Below, piece after piece: positions 1-12,375 of a stretch of DNA of 64,000 nt. Each line of letters opens with the position of its first letter. Within the stretch, counting starts at the first letter, position 1. Where the stretch lies: positions 1,851,071 through 1,915,070 of the forward strand of contig NC_030994.1 in NCBI RefSeq assembly GCF_000149955.1, read 5' to 3'. This DNA is from Fusarium oxysporum f. sp. lycopersici 4287. Taxonomy: Eukaryota > Ascomycota > Sordariomycetes > Hypocreales > Nectriaceae. The notes under the pieces were generated by a model that was given only the letters and a program-made list of their open reading frames with translations, was not told the origin of the DNA and ran no database searches. Position numbers and translations under genes: made by a program.

Positions 1-452
1 TTCGATTTTCGATTTGATTTTGTTTTCCGGCGGTTTTGTAATGAGTCCAGAATGTAATCGGTAGACATGACCAGGTGTTTGGGGTTTTGGGTTAAGCTCA
101 CGATGGTGTTCTCGATTCAAGAATGTTGGTTGAATATGGAAGGTTTCTACAGGAATGGTGCTAAGTACCACGGATATCATGTCTTATGTACAACAAAATA
201 GGAGGCTTTCGCTAAATGGACAGGCGCTGAGAAACACATACAACTCGTCAAGAAGCTCTCCTCCTCTTTCTTCTACCAAGCAACATATTCGCCATGAACA
301 ATGACCAAGAAATACAAAGAGAACAGCACGGCCGCTGGCGCATGACAAAGAAAACTGACAAAGAAAACGTTGATCATCATGATTCGTCTTGGGTGCGTTT
401 ACCTTGGGTCTCGTGAGACCGAGATCCCATGAGGTCTGTTTTTGCGCTTAGG
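1..452. other. gene-free left edge
   Basis: Downstream (3') flank of the PH-domain gene. I see no supported coding region; the short open frames here overlap the gene's own end or lack family-like composition. It probably contains the 3' UTR of that gene. Confidence 0.5.
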
Positions 453-2065
453 TCATGTGGCCGTCGCGGCAGCGCGAGCCTCAAGTTCGCGACGTTTAGC
501 AAGCAAACTCTTGAAAGCGCCAATGCAGCGAACAAGAGCATCTTCATCGTGGGCGCAGAAGCGGTAGCTCTTTTCTTCAGTAATAACCTGAAGGCAATGC
601 TTCTTGCTCTTGCTGAGAGGATCCAGATCGACAACATTTACGACTGCGGAGAGCGGTAAAATCCACCGAGCTGTGTATTCAGACTCGTCCTTGTAGAGAA
701 TGAGGTTACGTGGGCGAAGAACAGCCCACATATCCTTCCACTGGCGCATGCCACGTCGGTGACGCAAGAGGTAGAGCCGGCCTTGCCATATGACACGGTC
801 GGGGTCTTGCTCAACATTGGACACGCTCGTTTGGCTCGCGGATCGGATACCTTGGCCTGGTGGGCGAACCGCTGGGGGTAGCTTGCCAGGCGATTGAACA
901 GCCAAACTATCGTAGGACGAGTCCTGGGGACGGAAAGCTTCATTGTCGGAAAGGTCGGAGTGCGATGCGAACTCCGCACCCGATAGTCCCGAAGACTCTA
1001 GTATCGACGACCTTCTCCTACCCCTGCCGAGGTGACAGAANNNNNNNNNNNNNNNNNNNNNNNNNNNNNNNNNNNNNNNNNNNNNNNNNNNNNNNNNNNN
1101 NNNNNNNNNNNNNNNNNNNNNNNNNNNNNNNNNNNNNNNNNNNNNNNNNNNNNNNNNNNNNNNNNNNNNNNNNNNNNNNNNNNNNNNNNNNNNNNNNNNN
1201 NNNNNNNNNNNNNNNNNNNNNNNNNNNNNNNNNNNNNNNNNNNNNNNNNNNNNNNNNNNNNNNNNNNNNNNNNNNNNNNNNNNNNNNNNNNNNNNNNNNN
1301 NNNNNNNNNNNNNNNNNNNNNNNNNNNNNNNNNNNNNNNNNNNNNNNNNNNNNNNNNNNNNNNNNNNNNNNAGGTGACATATCTGGGAGCAGATGATGCC
1401 ATCGGTTCCGGAGAGCTGGAAAGGAAACGCTCATGCTCATTTGGTTGGTTTTGTTGATAGAGACCGGCTTGATGCCATTGTTAGGCTGTTGAGAGGCACG
1501 TGGGCTAGCAAGGAACATCTCGTCCTCCTCTTCATCGATCCGCGCATCCCTTCGTATCAAATCCATCCATTCCTGAGCATCTTCGGCGGAATTCGCTTGA
1601 AAGTGGTAGTTGCGAGAGGGGGAAAAGAGGCCAAAAACATGCTCGCGCTTATGCTTGGGGTCCTTCAATTCGGCGACGGCTGTAAGCTCGGACAAGTAAA
1701 GCTGATGTCGTAGTCGAGACTCGCTCTCGTTTTTGTACAAAGAGAGGGTGTTGGGTCGCAAGACAAGGTAAACAGGCTTCCATTTCTAGAAAGGAGTCAG
1801 TACTGGACAAGAGCCGGAAGCCGTGGCATCATGCTTCAAAAAAGGATAAGTGGCGGCGGATGCTAACCTTTGTCTTTTGTGTGCGCTTCTGAACATAGCC
1901 GCTCTTCAACACGCGGTCAAAGTCAAAACAACCGTCGTTGTTGACAGGAGAAAAGGCAGCCTCAAGGTGAGATTGGCTGCGGGGACGAGCAGAAACGTCG
2001 AGTTTGGTATCAAGAGAAGATGTAGTGACCGGATTTGCGGCCCTTTCAACGAGAGTTCCGGCCAT
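453..2065 (-). CDS. protein with two PH domains (Opy1-like), split by an assembly gap
   Basis: Exon 1 is 2065-1868 (66 codons) from an ATG in the MAGTLVERAA context; a GT-AG intron covers 1867-1786; exon 2 starts at 1785 (AAA TGG) and runs into the 331-N gap at 1371. Coding resumes at 1040 and ends with TGA at 453. The first PH domain spans the intron: GYVQKRTQKTK, then KWKPVYLVLRPNTLSLY, ending near the conserved Trp of DAQEWMDLIRRDA. The second PH domain follows the gap (WQGRLYLL ... WKDMWAVLRPRNLILYKDE ... VRCIGAFKSLLAKR). Two PH domains in a protein of about 400+ residues resemble yeast Opy1, a phosphoinositide-binding protein. The open frame differs across the gap because the N run has no reliable length; an intron may also lie there. 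Membrane recruitment by phosphoinositides is inferred from the fold. Confidence 0.8.
1041..1371. other. assembly gap (331 N)
   Basis: Run of 331 undetermined bases inside the linker between the two PH domains. Coding sequence is open on both edges, so the gap hides part of a real gene. Confidence 0.99.
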
Positions 2066-4474
2066 TTTTTTACTATGTTTCGGCGAACGGTATCGAATTC
2101 GAGAATGATGAGGGTGGTGGTGATGTCACGAACATTGACGGTTCGTGAAGGAGAAGGGGTAGCGTTCGCTTCGAAGAATTGCGCGGCAATGAAATATTCG
2201 GACTAGTCGACCGGTACAAGCGTCTGGAGGTTGATAGCAGACAAAAAGTAAAGGCCTCGTTGTAAAATTTGAGAAAACGATGGGCCTCTCGATTGTCGAA
2301 AGGCTGGTGTTACAAGCAGGGGTTGGAAACCAGGATATAATGCTTGTAGGAGAGTAGAAGGTTGTGGAAGTCGAGACGATGGGGTTTGCGGGCGTGGAAC
2401 GTTATGCTGATACGGAGTTTAGGTGGTGAGACTTGAGGAGATGAGTCTGGAACTGGTGGTGGCAGTGAGGTTTGTGGTTGTCGTGTTAGGTTGGATCGGA
2501 TTGGATGTTGTTGATTGTTGTGATACAATGCCGGAGTATTTAGTAGTTACAGGGCGTAGGTATGCAGGCAGATACCGCAGATGGTGGAGAAGGATAAAGA
2601 CAAAGAAAGAGGGACGAGAGATGATGGAATTATGAAAGAGTATAAGGTTTGAATGACGATTGAAAGGTATTTGCGGCTTTCGAAAGGACGGAGACAGAAA
2701 GGAGAAGAAAGGGAAGGGTGTTTTGATTTGATCGGCAACGGAGAGGAACGAAGATTGTCGCAGAGTCAAGAGGGGGACGGGATACAGTAACAGGGCACTA
2801 ACTCAGAGCTAAGCAATAAGCCAAGTCGCAGATCTGCAGACCCGGTACTTTTTCGGTACAAGGCGCAACAAGCGAAACTGCCGCTAATTTGCAGTGACGG
2901 CTCAGGTATTTCTAGTTGAGTGCCAAGTATCGGGTGTCCTGCATGTTGAGTTTGCCCGTAGGCGTTTCAGGCGTTTTGAAGAAGCGATGTTGTCGAATCA
3001 GTTGGTGTTTCTTGGAGATGCACTGCTCGCGGCCAAAACAATGCGGCGTTAAAGGTTCACTAGGTACCTTTTGTTTTTAACTGATAGAAAAAGAGTTTAT
3101 AAATCAAGCGGTCAAAGAAGAAGTAAACGTGTTACGGTTCACCTGTTGGTAAAGTTACGTATACTACTTTGGACTTGAAAACGGACACCATCAACAGTCA
3201 ATCAAGACCTTTTCGCATTCGGAATTGGACTTGAACCAAGGAATGAAAGAGGGGTTCACTCTGATTAAGGTTCTTTTACCTGTTGATCCCTCTTCCTCCA
3301 GAACGGGATTACATCAGGTGGCGGAAGCAACATGGAGGTCGAGATCTCCCCTTGAACAAATACAGTAAACGCGTGCACGCCTCGTTGAGACTTTTAAGCT
3401 ATCTATCAGTCTTACGTATCGCCTGACGTTACCACCCTCCGTCACCAGCACCAGCACCAGGCAGAGATTGACTATTTGTGAAAGATGACAGTGGGCAGTG
3501 TCTCTTTGGTCATCTTGAGTGAATGATCAAATCGATACTGGCTGTGCAAACAAGGCAGCTGAGTTAAACCGTCCGCATATTCCGCAGCCGAAAACGATCA
3601 CGAAAGTGGCTTATTCCTATTCTGTGACTGAATCTGACGATTTCAGCTCTCGCAACTCTTTTTGTTGGGAGGGGGAGTTTCAAGTCTTTTTTCATGTCAT
3701 GCGTCCATCAGCCCGCATATGCAGCGTTTAGCCAAGAACTGTCATCTCGATTGGTGACAAACTGCTCTACACTGACTTGATATAAATAAATAATAATAGA
3801 GGCCCGGCCCGGCCAGGCCAAGACCACCTGGTCGATCGCTTAATCTGATACAGGGCGCTTCGACAAGAGTCCATAATATGAGACGATGCCATGCCATACC
3901 ATGCTATGCTATATCGTAATGCCCAGCGGCTAAGATATTGAGATTCAGAGAGTTTTATGCTACGACAATGTTCCCTCCCTGTTTCGTTCCGAGCCGAATA
4001 GACGCTTGCTGGTGGAGAATTACAATGGGAGAGGTTTCATGGCGACGAAACACTCGTTGAACGGGCTGTTAATTAATTCAATGCTTCCAAGTGTAACAGG
4101 TGAAAGTGAAAAACTGGATTGATAATCGACTTCAGGTGTTAGAGACGGCAGTATATTCCGTCAAACACTATCGCGATCCATAGACGATGACTCTTTTCCA
4201 CTATTGAGTCACCGGCGAATGCAGCCATCGACTAAACGCGCTCAATACTTGCCGAATCTGTTTAGTCCATGGAATGAAAATATTCACCTCTTCTCAAGAA
4301 AACAAACGCTTTAGTTGATCCTGGTTATAAGTAGTCAATATGAAGCCAATTAATTGTTCGAACCACTGCGATATCTTCAGTGTCCTAGAACACCACTAAC
4401 ACATAATCACCCATAACTCACCACCTGTGGCTGTTTCGCTTCATTACACATCCATTCACCCACTTCGAATCACC
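2066..4474. other. intergenic region between PH-domain gene and kinase gene
   Basis: About 2.4 kb without a supportable gene. The part next to 2065 is purine-rich on the + strand, hence pyrimidine-rich on the strand of the PH gene, as is common for 5' leaders of filamentous fungi. Small open frames at 2310-2769 and 3519-3731 are low-complexity or lack any family signature. A short AT-rich tract (TAAATAAATAATAATA) lies near 3783. Confidence 0.5.
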
Positions 4475-5732
4475 ATGTCTTTACACGAACAACACAGCAT
4501 TCCCACAGATACCGAGCAGGAAATTAGGTCCAAAGTAGAGCAAGTCCTCAAAGGAACCACTTTTGCTGTATCAAGCCTACGAAAGCTCAGTGGTGGTACT
4601 GCCAACTTCATGTACCATGCTACTCTCGAGAAGCCATCGACTCAAGACAAATATCAAAATGGCGTCGTGATCAAGCAGGGCGAGGGCTACGTTGCACTTC
4701 ATCCTGCATTCAAGATTGCAACTTCTCGATGTGTAAGTGCGATATTGAGAGGACTAACCAGCAAGCTGGGCTGACTGACATCATTGCAGGCTATCGAGTA
4801 TGAGTCTCTTGTTCACCTTGCTGAACTCCCGCCAAAAGAAACGCCATCATGCAGAATATCAACTCCAGAGGCATATTACTTCAACCAGGATAGCAATACT
4901 CAAGTCCAAGAATATCTCTCAGAAGCTCTCAGTCTGAAAGACTATGCCCTCAAATACTACGCTGCCCCCACACCCCCAACTCTTAAAGAGCAATGCGAGC
5001 AGCTCGGCCATGGTCTTGGATCTTGGCTTCGTGCGTTCCACAGCTGGAGCCAAGAACCTAAGCAAGCAGCCCTACGAGAGACGTTTGCGGGGAACAAGGA
5101 GATGCAGGGTCTCAAGAACATGATCAATTACCAACAGCTGCTGCAGGTGGTGGATCGACACCCCGAGATTCTTGGCGATGCAAGGGACGTTTTGCAGGGT
5201 GTCAGTGATCTGGCTGCCGGGGAACTTGCAGATGAATCAGCATTATATCCCATTCATGGTGACTTCTGGACTGGAAAGTGAGTCCTCGTATTAGTGTTGC
5301 TTATCATGAGACTGCGGTCAGCTGACTACAAACAGTATCTTACTCCCTGACACTCCTCTGGTAAAAGGCACTCACACTCCCATTCGTATTGTTGACTGGG
5401 AGATGGTTCAGATTGGTGTTCGGCCTCTAGATCTCGGCCAGGTCATTGCTGAGCTTTGGCAACTCAAGCTATATAAGGACATTGCTGCAGGGGAGTGGCT
5501 CATTCGCGCATTTGCTGATGCCTACGGTGCTGTGAGTGATGACTTTGCTTACCGCACAGTTATCCATGTTGGTGTTCACTTGATCTGCTTTGGATCTCAG
5601 ACGCCAGGATGGGGCGATGCTGAGCAACAGAAGGACGTGGTCAGAATAGGCAAGGAGATCATAGTCAGAGCCTGGAGTAGAGATCGTGGCTACTTTGTCG
5701 GACATGTTCTTGATAGCCTGTTCAGAAACTAG
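4475..5732 (+). CDS. APH-fold phosphotransferase (aminoglycoside phosphotransferase/MTR kinase-like)
   Basis: Three exons: 4475-4732, 4790-5277, 5336-5732, joined by GT-AG introns, 380 aa. I chose the ATG at 4475 (CACCATG) because upstream in-frame starts are not ATG. The product has the kinase-like APH layout. LSGGTANFMYHATL is the nucleotide loop and GVVIKQGEG carries the catalytic Lys. HGDFWTGN, completed across intron 2, is Brenner's motif with catalytic Asp and Asn, and IVDWEM carries the metal-binding Asp. The family phosphorylates hydroxyls of small molecules such as aminoglycosides, choline, methylthioribose or fructosamine; the substrate here cannot be read from sequence. It lacks a signal peptide and so is probably cytosolic. 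Confidence 0.85.
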
Positions 5733-6629
5733 AGGTCCTTTTACAAATACGTGTAAGGAACCAGAGAATCATCAGGCGTATACATAGAAAGGCTCGCTTC
5801 ATTGGTTGCTACACGTTTGTAGAATGTGACGCCCCTTCAACGGGCAAGACTCCGCGGCAACTGGGACCGTAACGGGACTCAGCTGCAGCTGTCTGCGTAT
5901 ATATTTGAAGTATGCCTAATGAGAATATACGGATTAAGGACGCTTGATTATCTGATATAAGAACCGAGCGGTTGGAGAAAACTCCAGGTACGCATCAAGG
6001 TCAGCGACAGTGCATATCTTGTAAGAAGCAATGACTTGAAGGCCAATTCTTAAAAGTCTGCTAGTATTTTCTTCGCACTTACTCAGGATGTTGAACTTTT
6101 TTTTTTAGAGGAAATAGAAAGTGCCTAGTCACAGGAAGTATAAGCGGTGCTAGGAGTCGTGTAAGTGAAATGGGTGCCAAGGTTTTGTACTGGATTTGAA
6201 GTTCAAGTGTATGGAAGTAAATTTATAATGTATAAAAAATAAAATCAAAACATTGTCGTAACTATCTCTGAGTTTGGAACTTGGTTTAACTGCCCATCAT
6301 GATGTTCCTCTCAGTTTGTGGTAAAGTTGGCTTTCGTGATTGCTTTATGACTGATCGGTTGGAGGCGGCGAAAATTTCGACTTTTCACAGTACTCAACTC
6401 TACCTTACCACACAGTTGATACCCAACTCACCTATCGACTCATATGAACCTATCTCTCGGCATCTGAAAGAATCTCACTTCAGATAGAAAAACACTAACA
6501 CACGAAAACAAACAAAACTGCCCTCAGTTTTCCTTACCTGACTCTCAACAACGGTTACCCTATATAGGTCACCCGAAAACTCAACTCCAACTCCGTTGGT
6601 AGTCATCTCCACGCCCGCACCCAACTCAG
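5733..6629. other. intergenic region
   Basis: AT-rich spacer between two genes on the same strand. It should hold the 3' end of the kinase transcript and the promoter of ctu2. No further gene seen; the 62-codon frame at 6299-6487 has no recognisable features. Confidence 0.5.
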
Positions 6630-7864
6630 ATGCCTTCCCCGGACGCCAGCCGGCCTTGTAAGCGGTGCAAGGCCGAAGACGCCGCTTTCCTCCTGCGGAC
6701 AGACCCAACATGCCGGTGAGTTATCATCATTCTCTCGTGAACCACTTCATCGTTTAGCCCCTCATGCTAATGTGACTCAGTGATTGCTACATCCAATATG
6801 TCGCTTATAAACTAAACAAGCGTCTCGGCGCACTTCATAAAGACACTCGCTCTTCAAAGAAGCTTACTACCCGGAGGTACCTGGCTGGCCTGTCTTTTGG
6901 ACCTTCATCTAGTGTCCTGGCCCAGTTGCTCAGCGAGCAGGCTCGCCACCACTCAGAGAACAAGGCATCTTCACCATTTGAGCCTGTGATTATTCATATC
7001 GATACTGAGTTATCACACATCAAGGGAGAATCTCCTGCCAAGAAGCTGCTGGAGGAGTACCGTCGTGTATTGCCAAATGCCATATTCGAGTGTGTTCCTA
7101 TAAAGGACGTCCTCTCTTTGAAGAGCATCGACTGGTCAACTCTACCCCTCGACGCTGTCACACCAGATGATGATGCAAACGCTCGCCTTCAACGACTTTT
7201 CAATGCTTTACCCACATTGACCTCACGAACAGATGTTCTCCGTCAGCTTATCCGTCACCTTCTTCTCCAGAAAGCCCAGGAGCACTCATGCTCAGCGCTT
7301 CTCCTCGGCCACAGCACAACAGCACTCGCCGCCTTGACACTATCAGAGGTCGCCAACGGTAGAGGCTTTGCAGTTCCGTTACAGGTTGCTGACGGCATGA
7401 CAACTGTATGCACATACGAGGCAGTTGAGGGCGCCACCGCCCAGGAGACCGGCCGACTAGAATTCCCGGTCTACTATCCCCTGCGCGAGATCTTTCGCAA
7501 CGAGCTGGTTCAGTACATCGATCTTGTTCCCTCATTAAAGGAGGTTGTTCCCGTCAACCAAGCAGGTGCCAAGGCCGGAAACAGTGTTGTTTCACACAAG
7601 GACCTGAGCATTGAGGAGGTCATGACACGGTACTTTGATAGTGTAGAGGAGGGATATGCTGGAATCGTTGCCAACGTGGTGCGCACAACTACAAAGCTGG
7701 ACCGAGTTCCTGGAAAGAGCTTCTGCGGAAGCTGCGGAATGTCACTTGATGCCGAGGGAGATTCGCGATGGGCCGGAGAGATAGGCGATGATGCCGGGGA
7801 CGGGCCGGGGGCAGCCGGTGCAGGCCGGCTATGCTATGGCTGCAAGCGGTCAATTCATGGGTAG
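6630..7864 (+). CDS. ctu2: cytoplasmic tRNA 2-thiolation protein 2 (Ctu2/Ncs2)
   Basis: Two exons, 6630-6715 and 6781-7864, 389 aa; the junction completes an Arg codon in PTCRDCYIQYVAYK. The N-terminus has paired cysteines (CKRCKAEDAAF, then CRDC) and the C-terminus has FCGSCGMSLD and LCYGCKRSI, the zinc-ribbon-like pattern of Ctu2. The central region, with FEPVIIHIDTEL and LLLGHSTTALAAL, is the degenerate PP-loop-like adenine nucleotide hydrolase fold of the family. Ctu2 works with Ctu1/Ncs6 and the Urm1 sulfur relay to make the 2-thiouridine of mcm5s2U34 in tRNA Lys, Glu and Gln in the cytosol. Length is normal for the family. Confidence 0.93.
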
Positions 7865-8157
7865 ATCATCAATTCGTACAAAAATGTGAACACTCATATT
7901 GATATATTCTGGTATATCACAGTATCTATCGTGACTAAAAACTCCTCAAATACGCCACGCCGCCTTTTGATTGCCAAACCCATGACCCAGGCGGTGCCGA
8001 ATGCTCCTATTGTCCTGCTAGATAATCATATAAACGAGGACTCAAAATATTTCTTTCTTTTTCGTCATATACAAGAGCAGTTTTGCTCGTAGATCGATGT
8101 TCGCTAATCACTCTGCCGCCCGTTCATTATTGACCTCTACTAATAATCTCATCATCT

Positions 8158-9301
8158 TTAAGTCGCCATCTCCAACCTTCCGGGGAGAATGCGATCCTCG
8201 ATCTTGCGGACCAGCTTATTGGTCTGCTCAGCTAAGCTCAGAGTAAGGATGGTGTGGGGTAGAATTCGGGCAAGATGAGGGAAGAATCCCTTGTACAGAG
8301 CAAAGAGACCCTCGGAACGAATGGTTTTGGAGAGACAATCGGCAACGCTGCTGTAAAGATTGCCGTTCTGGTTGTACATACGGGACATGATGGTGTCTGA
8401 GACGTGAATGTCAGCCGCCAAACTTAGCTTTGGTTCAGGTGTAAGACTTACCAGGAGGATGCATCACGCAGCATACAACGAAGCCACTGATAGCACTGGA
8501 AGCCAAGTGCAGACCGGGGCCCTCTTCCATATCAAAATGACGAACCAGGCGACGCTTAGCGAAGAAGTATGTGGGAAGCTGAACAGAGCTGCCAAAAGCA
8601 GTCCTGATCATGGCAGCCTGCACACCACGGTAGAGACCACTGATACCCTCAGTTCCATAGATAGACTTGAAGCCATGCCATGCGCCCCGGTAGTGGTGCT
8701 GTGTGCCAACGGGTCGGAACGTCGAGAAACTCTGTAAACGGGTCTTGACAAGGAAGAAGGGGCTTCCGGCGGCGGCGCCGATGACGCCCGAGGCTGCACC
8801 GCAGAACATATTGATGCCCAGATTCTGGGCTTTTCCGTCCTTGAGGAAGAAGCTCGCGAGCGCATTGCGCATAGGGTCGTAGAAGCCGAGACGGCAGCCA
8901 TTGAGAAGGACTTGGTAGATATAGGCCGCACCAATTCCGCGGTAGATATTACGGACACCTTCGTTGCGCACAATGACGCTCACACCATGGATCGGTCCTC
9001 TGTAATGGTGAGGTTGGTGGCCCTTGTTCTGAAGCTCGCCTTGCAACTGCATACTGTGCACGAAAATTGTCAGTCTCTACTGGGACAACACCGCGTGCCA
9101 AAACCTAGAACATACCGAATTTTGACCGTCTCAAAAGGATGTGTTGCAGTAACAGCACCGCAGGCGGCAATGCCGCCAGCAATGAAGGCGCTATTCACGA
9201 AGTCAGCACAAGAACTCGGGCGCGAACGAACTCCAATGAATTTAGAGGGTCGCTTCATTGAGCACCAATGGCCAGAAGGCTTACCCAACAGTGGTCGACA
9301 T
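8158..9301 (-). CDS. oac1: mitochondrial oxaloacetate/sulfate carrier (Oac1-like, SLC25)
   Basis: Four exons: 9301-9285 (only 17 nt), 9190-9116, 9053-8452, 8396-8158, 310 aa; all phases agree. The protein has the three SLC25 repeats with signature variants HPFETVKIR, SPFFLVKTR and HPPDTIMSR. Oac1-type segments include AFIAGGIAACGAVTATHPFE, MQLQGEL, AAYIYQVLLNGCRLGFYDP and FCGAASGVIGAAAGSPFFLV. These closely match yeast Oac1, which exchanges oxaloacetate, sulfate and related anions across the inner mitochondrial membrane. Six membrane helices are expected. The tiny first exon is easy to miss: without it the frame would start far upstream in intron sequence. It is divergent from swd2. Confidence 0.9.
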
Positions 9302-10725
9302 GACCCGATCTCTCCAAATGTGAGGAAGCGGCCGACAGTTGCTAGAGCAAGATGCAAGGAGAGATTGGGCGTGGGAAGCAGATCCCTATAGGGGTGAGCT
9401 CGGGCGCGAGAGCTGTCCTCTTCAATCGGCGACCCGAAGAAACCGAAATGATGCAGAAGAAACAAAGTTACTTGAGTAAGGTTTATTAAGAAGAAGATTT
9501 GGGAACGTGGAAAAGAAGGGTCTCACACCCGTTGCCGTCACCAGCGGCTTCGGACCCTATGGCAGCACGAGAAATTGTCAGCGCTGAGGTACCACGTGCA
9601 GCGCAATTACACCAAAAAGGTACAAGCTTTCTACGTAACGAATTAGGGGAACATGGAACCTTCAATGGGGCTCAAGATATATAAATTATTGGGCACTGCT
9701 ATTTGACTATACAAGTGTAAATTGCGTCTTCTGTCAGCGGCTGACAAAGTTGATAAGCCGCCTTTCATCAAGGTCAGTGATACCTCAGACTGTTCCTGAG
9801 GGTATCTCCGGGCCTGCACTATCCGTATAGTACCTCACACGATCACATCCATGTCTCTCTTCGCCGTTTACTACTTTTTCATCTTTTTTGCGCTGGATGC
9901 ATTTCATATGCCGACGTCGGCGGTCTTTTTTCGCGGGGACGTCTGCGGGTCCTTGCGTCAGGGCGGCTGGACCGCTGTACATCCCCTGGAAATGGAGGAC
10001 GATGATGGGATCTGATTCGCCAGTGTGGTGATTTACTGCTACTGTATGACGCTAGGGCCAAAGGGAAAGACAGGGCAGCTAGCTGCTGGGTCGGCGATTC
10101 TGTTTGCTCTGAGCGGCTTGTTACGGCTCGAGCGTTTGTATGCCGTCTCCGATTTCAATTATACCGAGTGTTGTCGTTAACTATTGGATTCATATACGCG
10201 TGGTGAACAGATACATAGCAATTGAATACCGAGTCTCAAAATCCACTAAAAGAAGCCATAGCGAATGTCGAAGGTACATAGCTATATATAATCTAAGTTA
10301 CAGAGCCTGCCCTACTGAATGAGAGGATGGTCCCTGGGCAAGGACCGACTTTATGTTGGCCAACCTTTCGGGGTACGTATCTCGTGGCTTATGGCGCACC
10401 CCGCAAAATTACACCCCTCCAGCTAGCTAAGGGAGCTCCATAACAAAAGCTTCCCATCTCCAAAACATGATAGAAGTCGAGTAACCAAGACATCAGGATC
10501 AACAAAAACATCCACCACAACTACTTGAATCTTACTATTGTATGAAATATTCAATCATACCATTATCGCGACTAGATTGACCTGGCTCTAGATTGCCTGC
10601 GGCCCTTTGCGACTCGTACAATCGACAATCTCTTTCAACACACGCGCCTGGGCTTTGTCCCAGACCTACCACAGTAACCTCTTCGATATTACTCCTTGAG
10701 CTATTGCCTCACTTCTCTGTCCACA
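9302..10725. other. divergent intergenic region oac1/swd2
   Basis: 1.4 kb separating two divergently transcribed genes, so both promoters must lie here. Short open frames (60-65 codons) near 9785-10322 have no family features and are rejected. Confidence 0.5.
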
Positions 10726-12002
10726 ATGTCCTCAACGCCGATGGACATAGATAGGTCTAATACACCAAATGGCGCATCGCTTAACATCCACCGGACCATT
10801 GGCACCACCGCCTCCGTGTCTAATCTGTCCGATGTCATAGGCAGCTTTCGTCCCACCAAGGTATGAAACCTACATAAACTACTGTACGCTTTATTGGTGG
10901 GCTAACCGTCTCACTCTGTATGCAGCTCTTCAGACGTGATGATATCAAGGACAGTCGCCCACAGCCTCATGTACTGTCCCTCGACTACGATGACGAAGGC
11001 CAACTCGTCATGGCCTCGGCCAGCGACGAGACGATACAGATCTACCACGTCAAAGAGGGCAGACATGACAAGAGCCTAGTCAGTAAAAAATACGGAGTGA
11101 AACTGGCCAAATTCACACACACAGCTTCAAGCATAATCTATGCCAGCACAAAACAGAACGGTAACTCATTCAACATGCTGTAAGATGAATTCAATGCTGA
11201 CCGACTTTTGTCTCTAGACGCTATCCGATATCTTGCCACACATGATAATTCATTCATCAGATACTTTGAAGGTCACGAGGGACCTGTAACTTCACTGGCT
11301 GTTCACCCGGGCAGCGACAACTTCATCTCATGCTCACAAGACAACACTGTGCGCCTCTGGGACACACAAACTAAGAACTGTCAAGGTCAACTATTTCTTC
11401 GATCACCCTACCTCACCGCATACGACCCGTCTGGAACTGTGTTTGCCGTCGCCTGTACGAGTAGCGGCACAGTATTACTCTACGATGCGCGAAACTATGA
11501 CAAGGCTCCTTTTGCGACGGTTGATATTGTCGAACAGTGCAGGAAGGTAGATTCACAATGCCTCAACAAGGGATGGACAAAACTTGAATTCTCGAATGAT
11601 GGAAAGTCGTTACTTGTTGGAACTCGTGGTAATGGCCACTTCCTCCTGGACGCTTTCGAGGGCACCCTGAAAGCATATCTTCAAAAGCCAAACGGCGGGA
11701 CTCGACGATTGGCTGTAGGAGAAACAGCATCGGGTGGTAGCTCATCGTCAGATTCGTCAAACATAGAGAGCAGTGGCGAGTGCTGTTTCGCTCCCGATGG
11801 GCGTTATGTTCTAAGTGGCTCCAAGAAGGATGTCCTGGTCTGGGATACTATGGCGGCTCCCAACGATAACAAAGTTCTGGAACCGAGCTGGACACTGCCT
11901 GATAAGAGAGAGGCAGCTGTCCTAGCCTTCAACCCCCGGTACAACTTCTTCGCTACGGCTGACCAGGAGCTGTTGTTCTGGCTGCCCGATCCTCATGTCT
12001 GA
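10726..12002 (+). CDS. swd2: WD40 protein Swd2 (COMPASS / cleavage-polyadenylation factor subunit)
   Basis: Three exons: 10726-10860, 10926-11160, 11218-12002, 384 aa. The start is CACAATG, giving MSSTPMDIDRSNTPNG. WD repeats are visible: LSLDYDDEGQLVMASASDET, FEGHEGPVTSLAVHPGSDNF then NTVRLWDTQTK, SGTVFAVACTSSGTVLLYD, WTKLEFSNDGKSLLVGTRG, FAPDGRYVLSGSKKDVLVWD and AVLAFNPRYNFFATADQELL. Order and spacing match Swd2/WDR82, which connects H2B ubiquitination to H3K4 methylation by COMPASS and in yeast also acts in mRNA 3'-end processing. A Ser-rich loop (SGGSSSSDSSN) is inserted between blades. Nuclear function is inferred from the family. Confidence 0.92.
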
Positions 12003-12375
12003 GTCGTGCAAAGGAGAAGACGCTGAGCAGTTAAAATGGTTGGAGTAAATAATAGATACCCTTGCATTATGGTATATCATGATAATGTCGGAGATAGTGG
12101 ATCAAATAGATTTAAGGAGAATGAAGGTTACACAAGAACTGCCTATCCAGCGATGGGCTAACCAGAAAAGCGTTCAATTATAGTATGATTTCTAATTAGT
12201 TTGGGTGCATTGTTCATGTAATTGTTCCCTTCGCTGAAAATACTCAGAGGCTGGTACGGCCTCGGGAATGATCGAGTTTATGATGATGCAACACAAACTT
12301 AGAGGCATTTATGATAAAGGGGGAAAGAAAAGGAATCGAGGCAGTAATAGTTGATGATTGTACTAAAGTTCTATA
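12003..12375. other. convergent spacer swd2/ankyrin gene
   Basis: Short AT-rich region between convergent genes, holding both transcript 3' ends. Nothing else seen. Confidence 0.6.

Noticed and set aside
4340..4400. GTTCGAACC resembling a tRNA B-box near 4358
   Set aside because: No A-box or stem pairing upstream, so not a tRNA.
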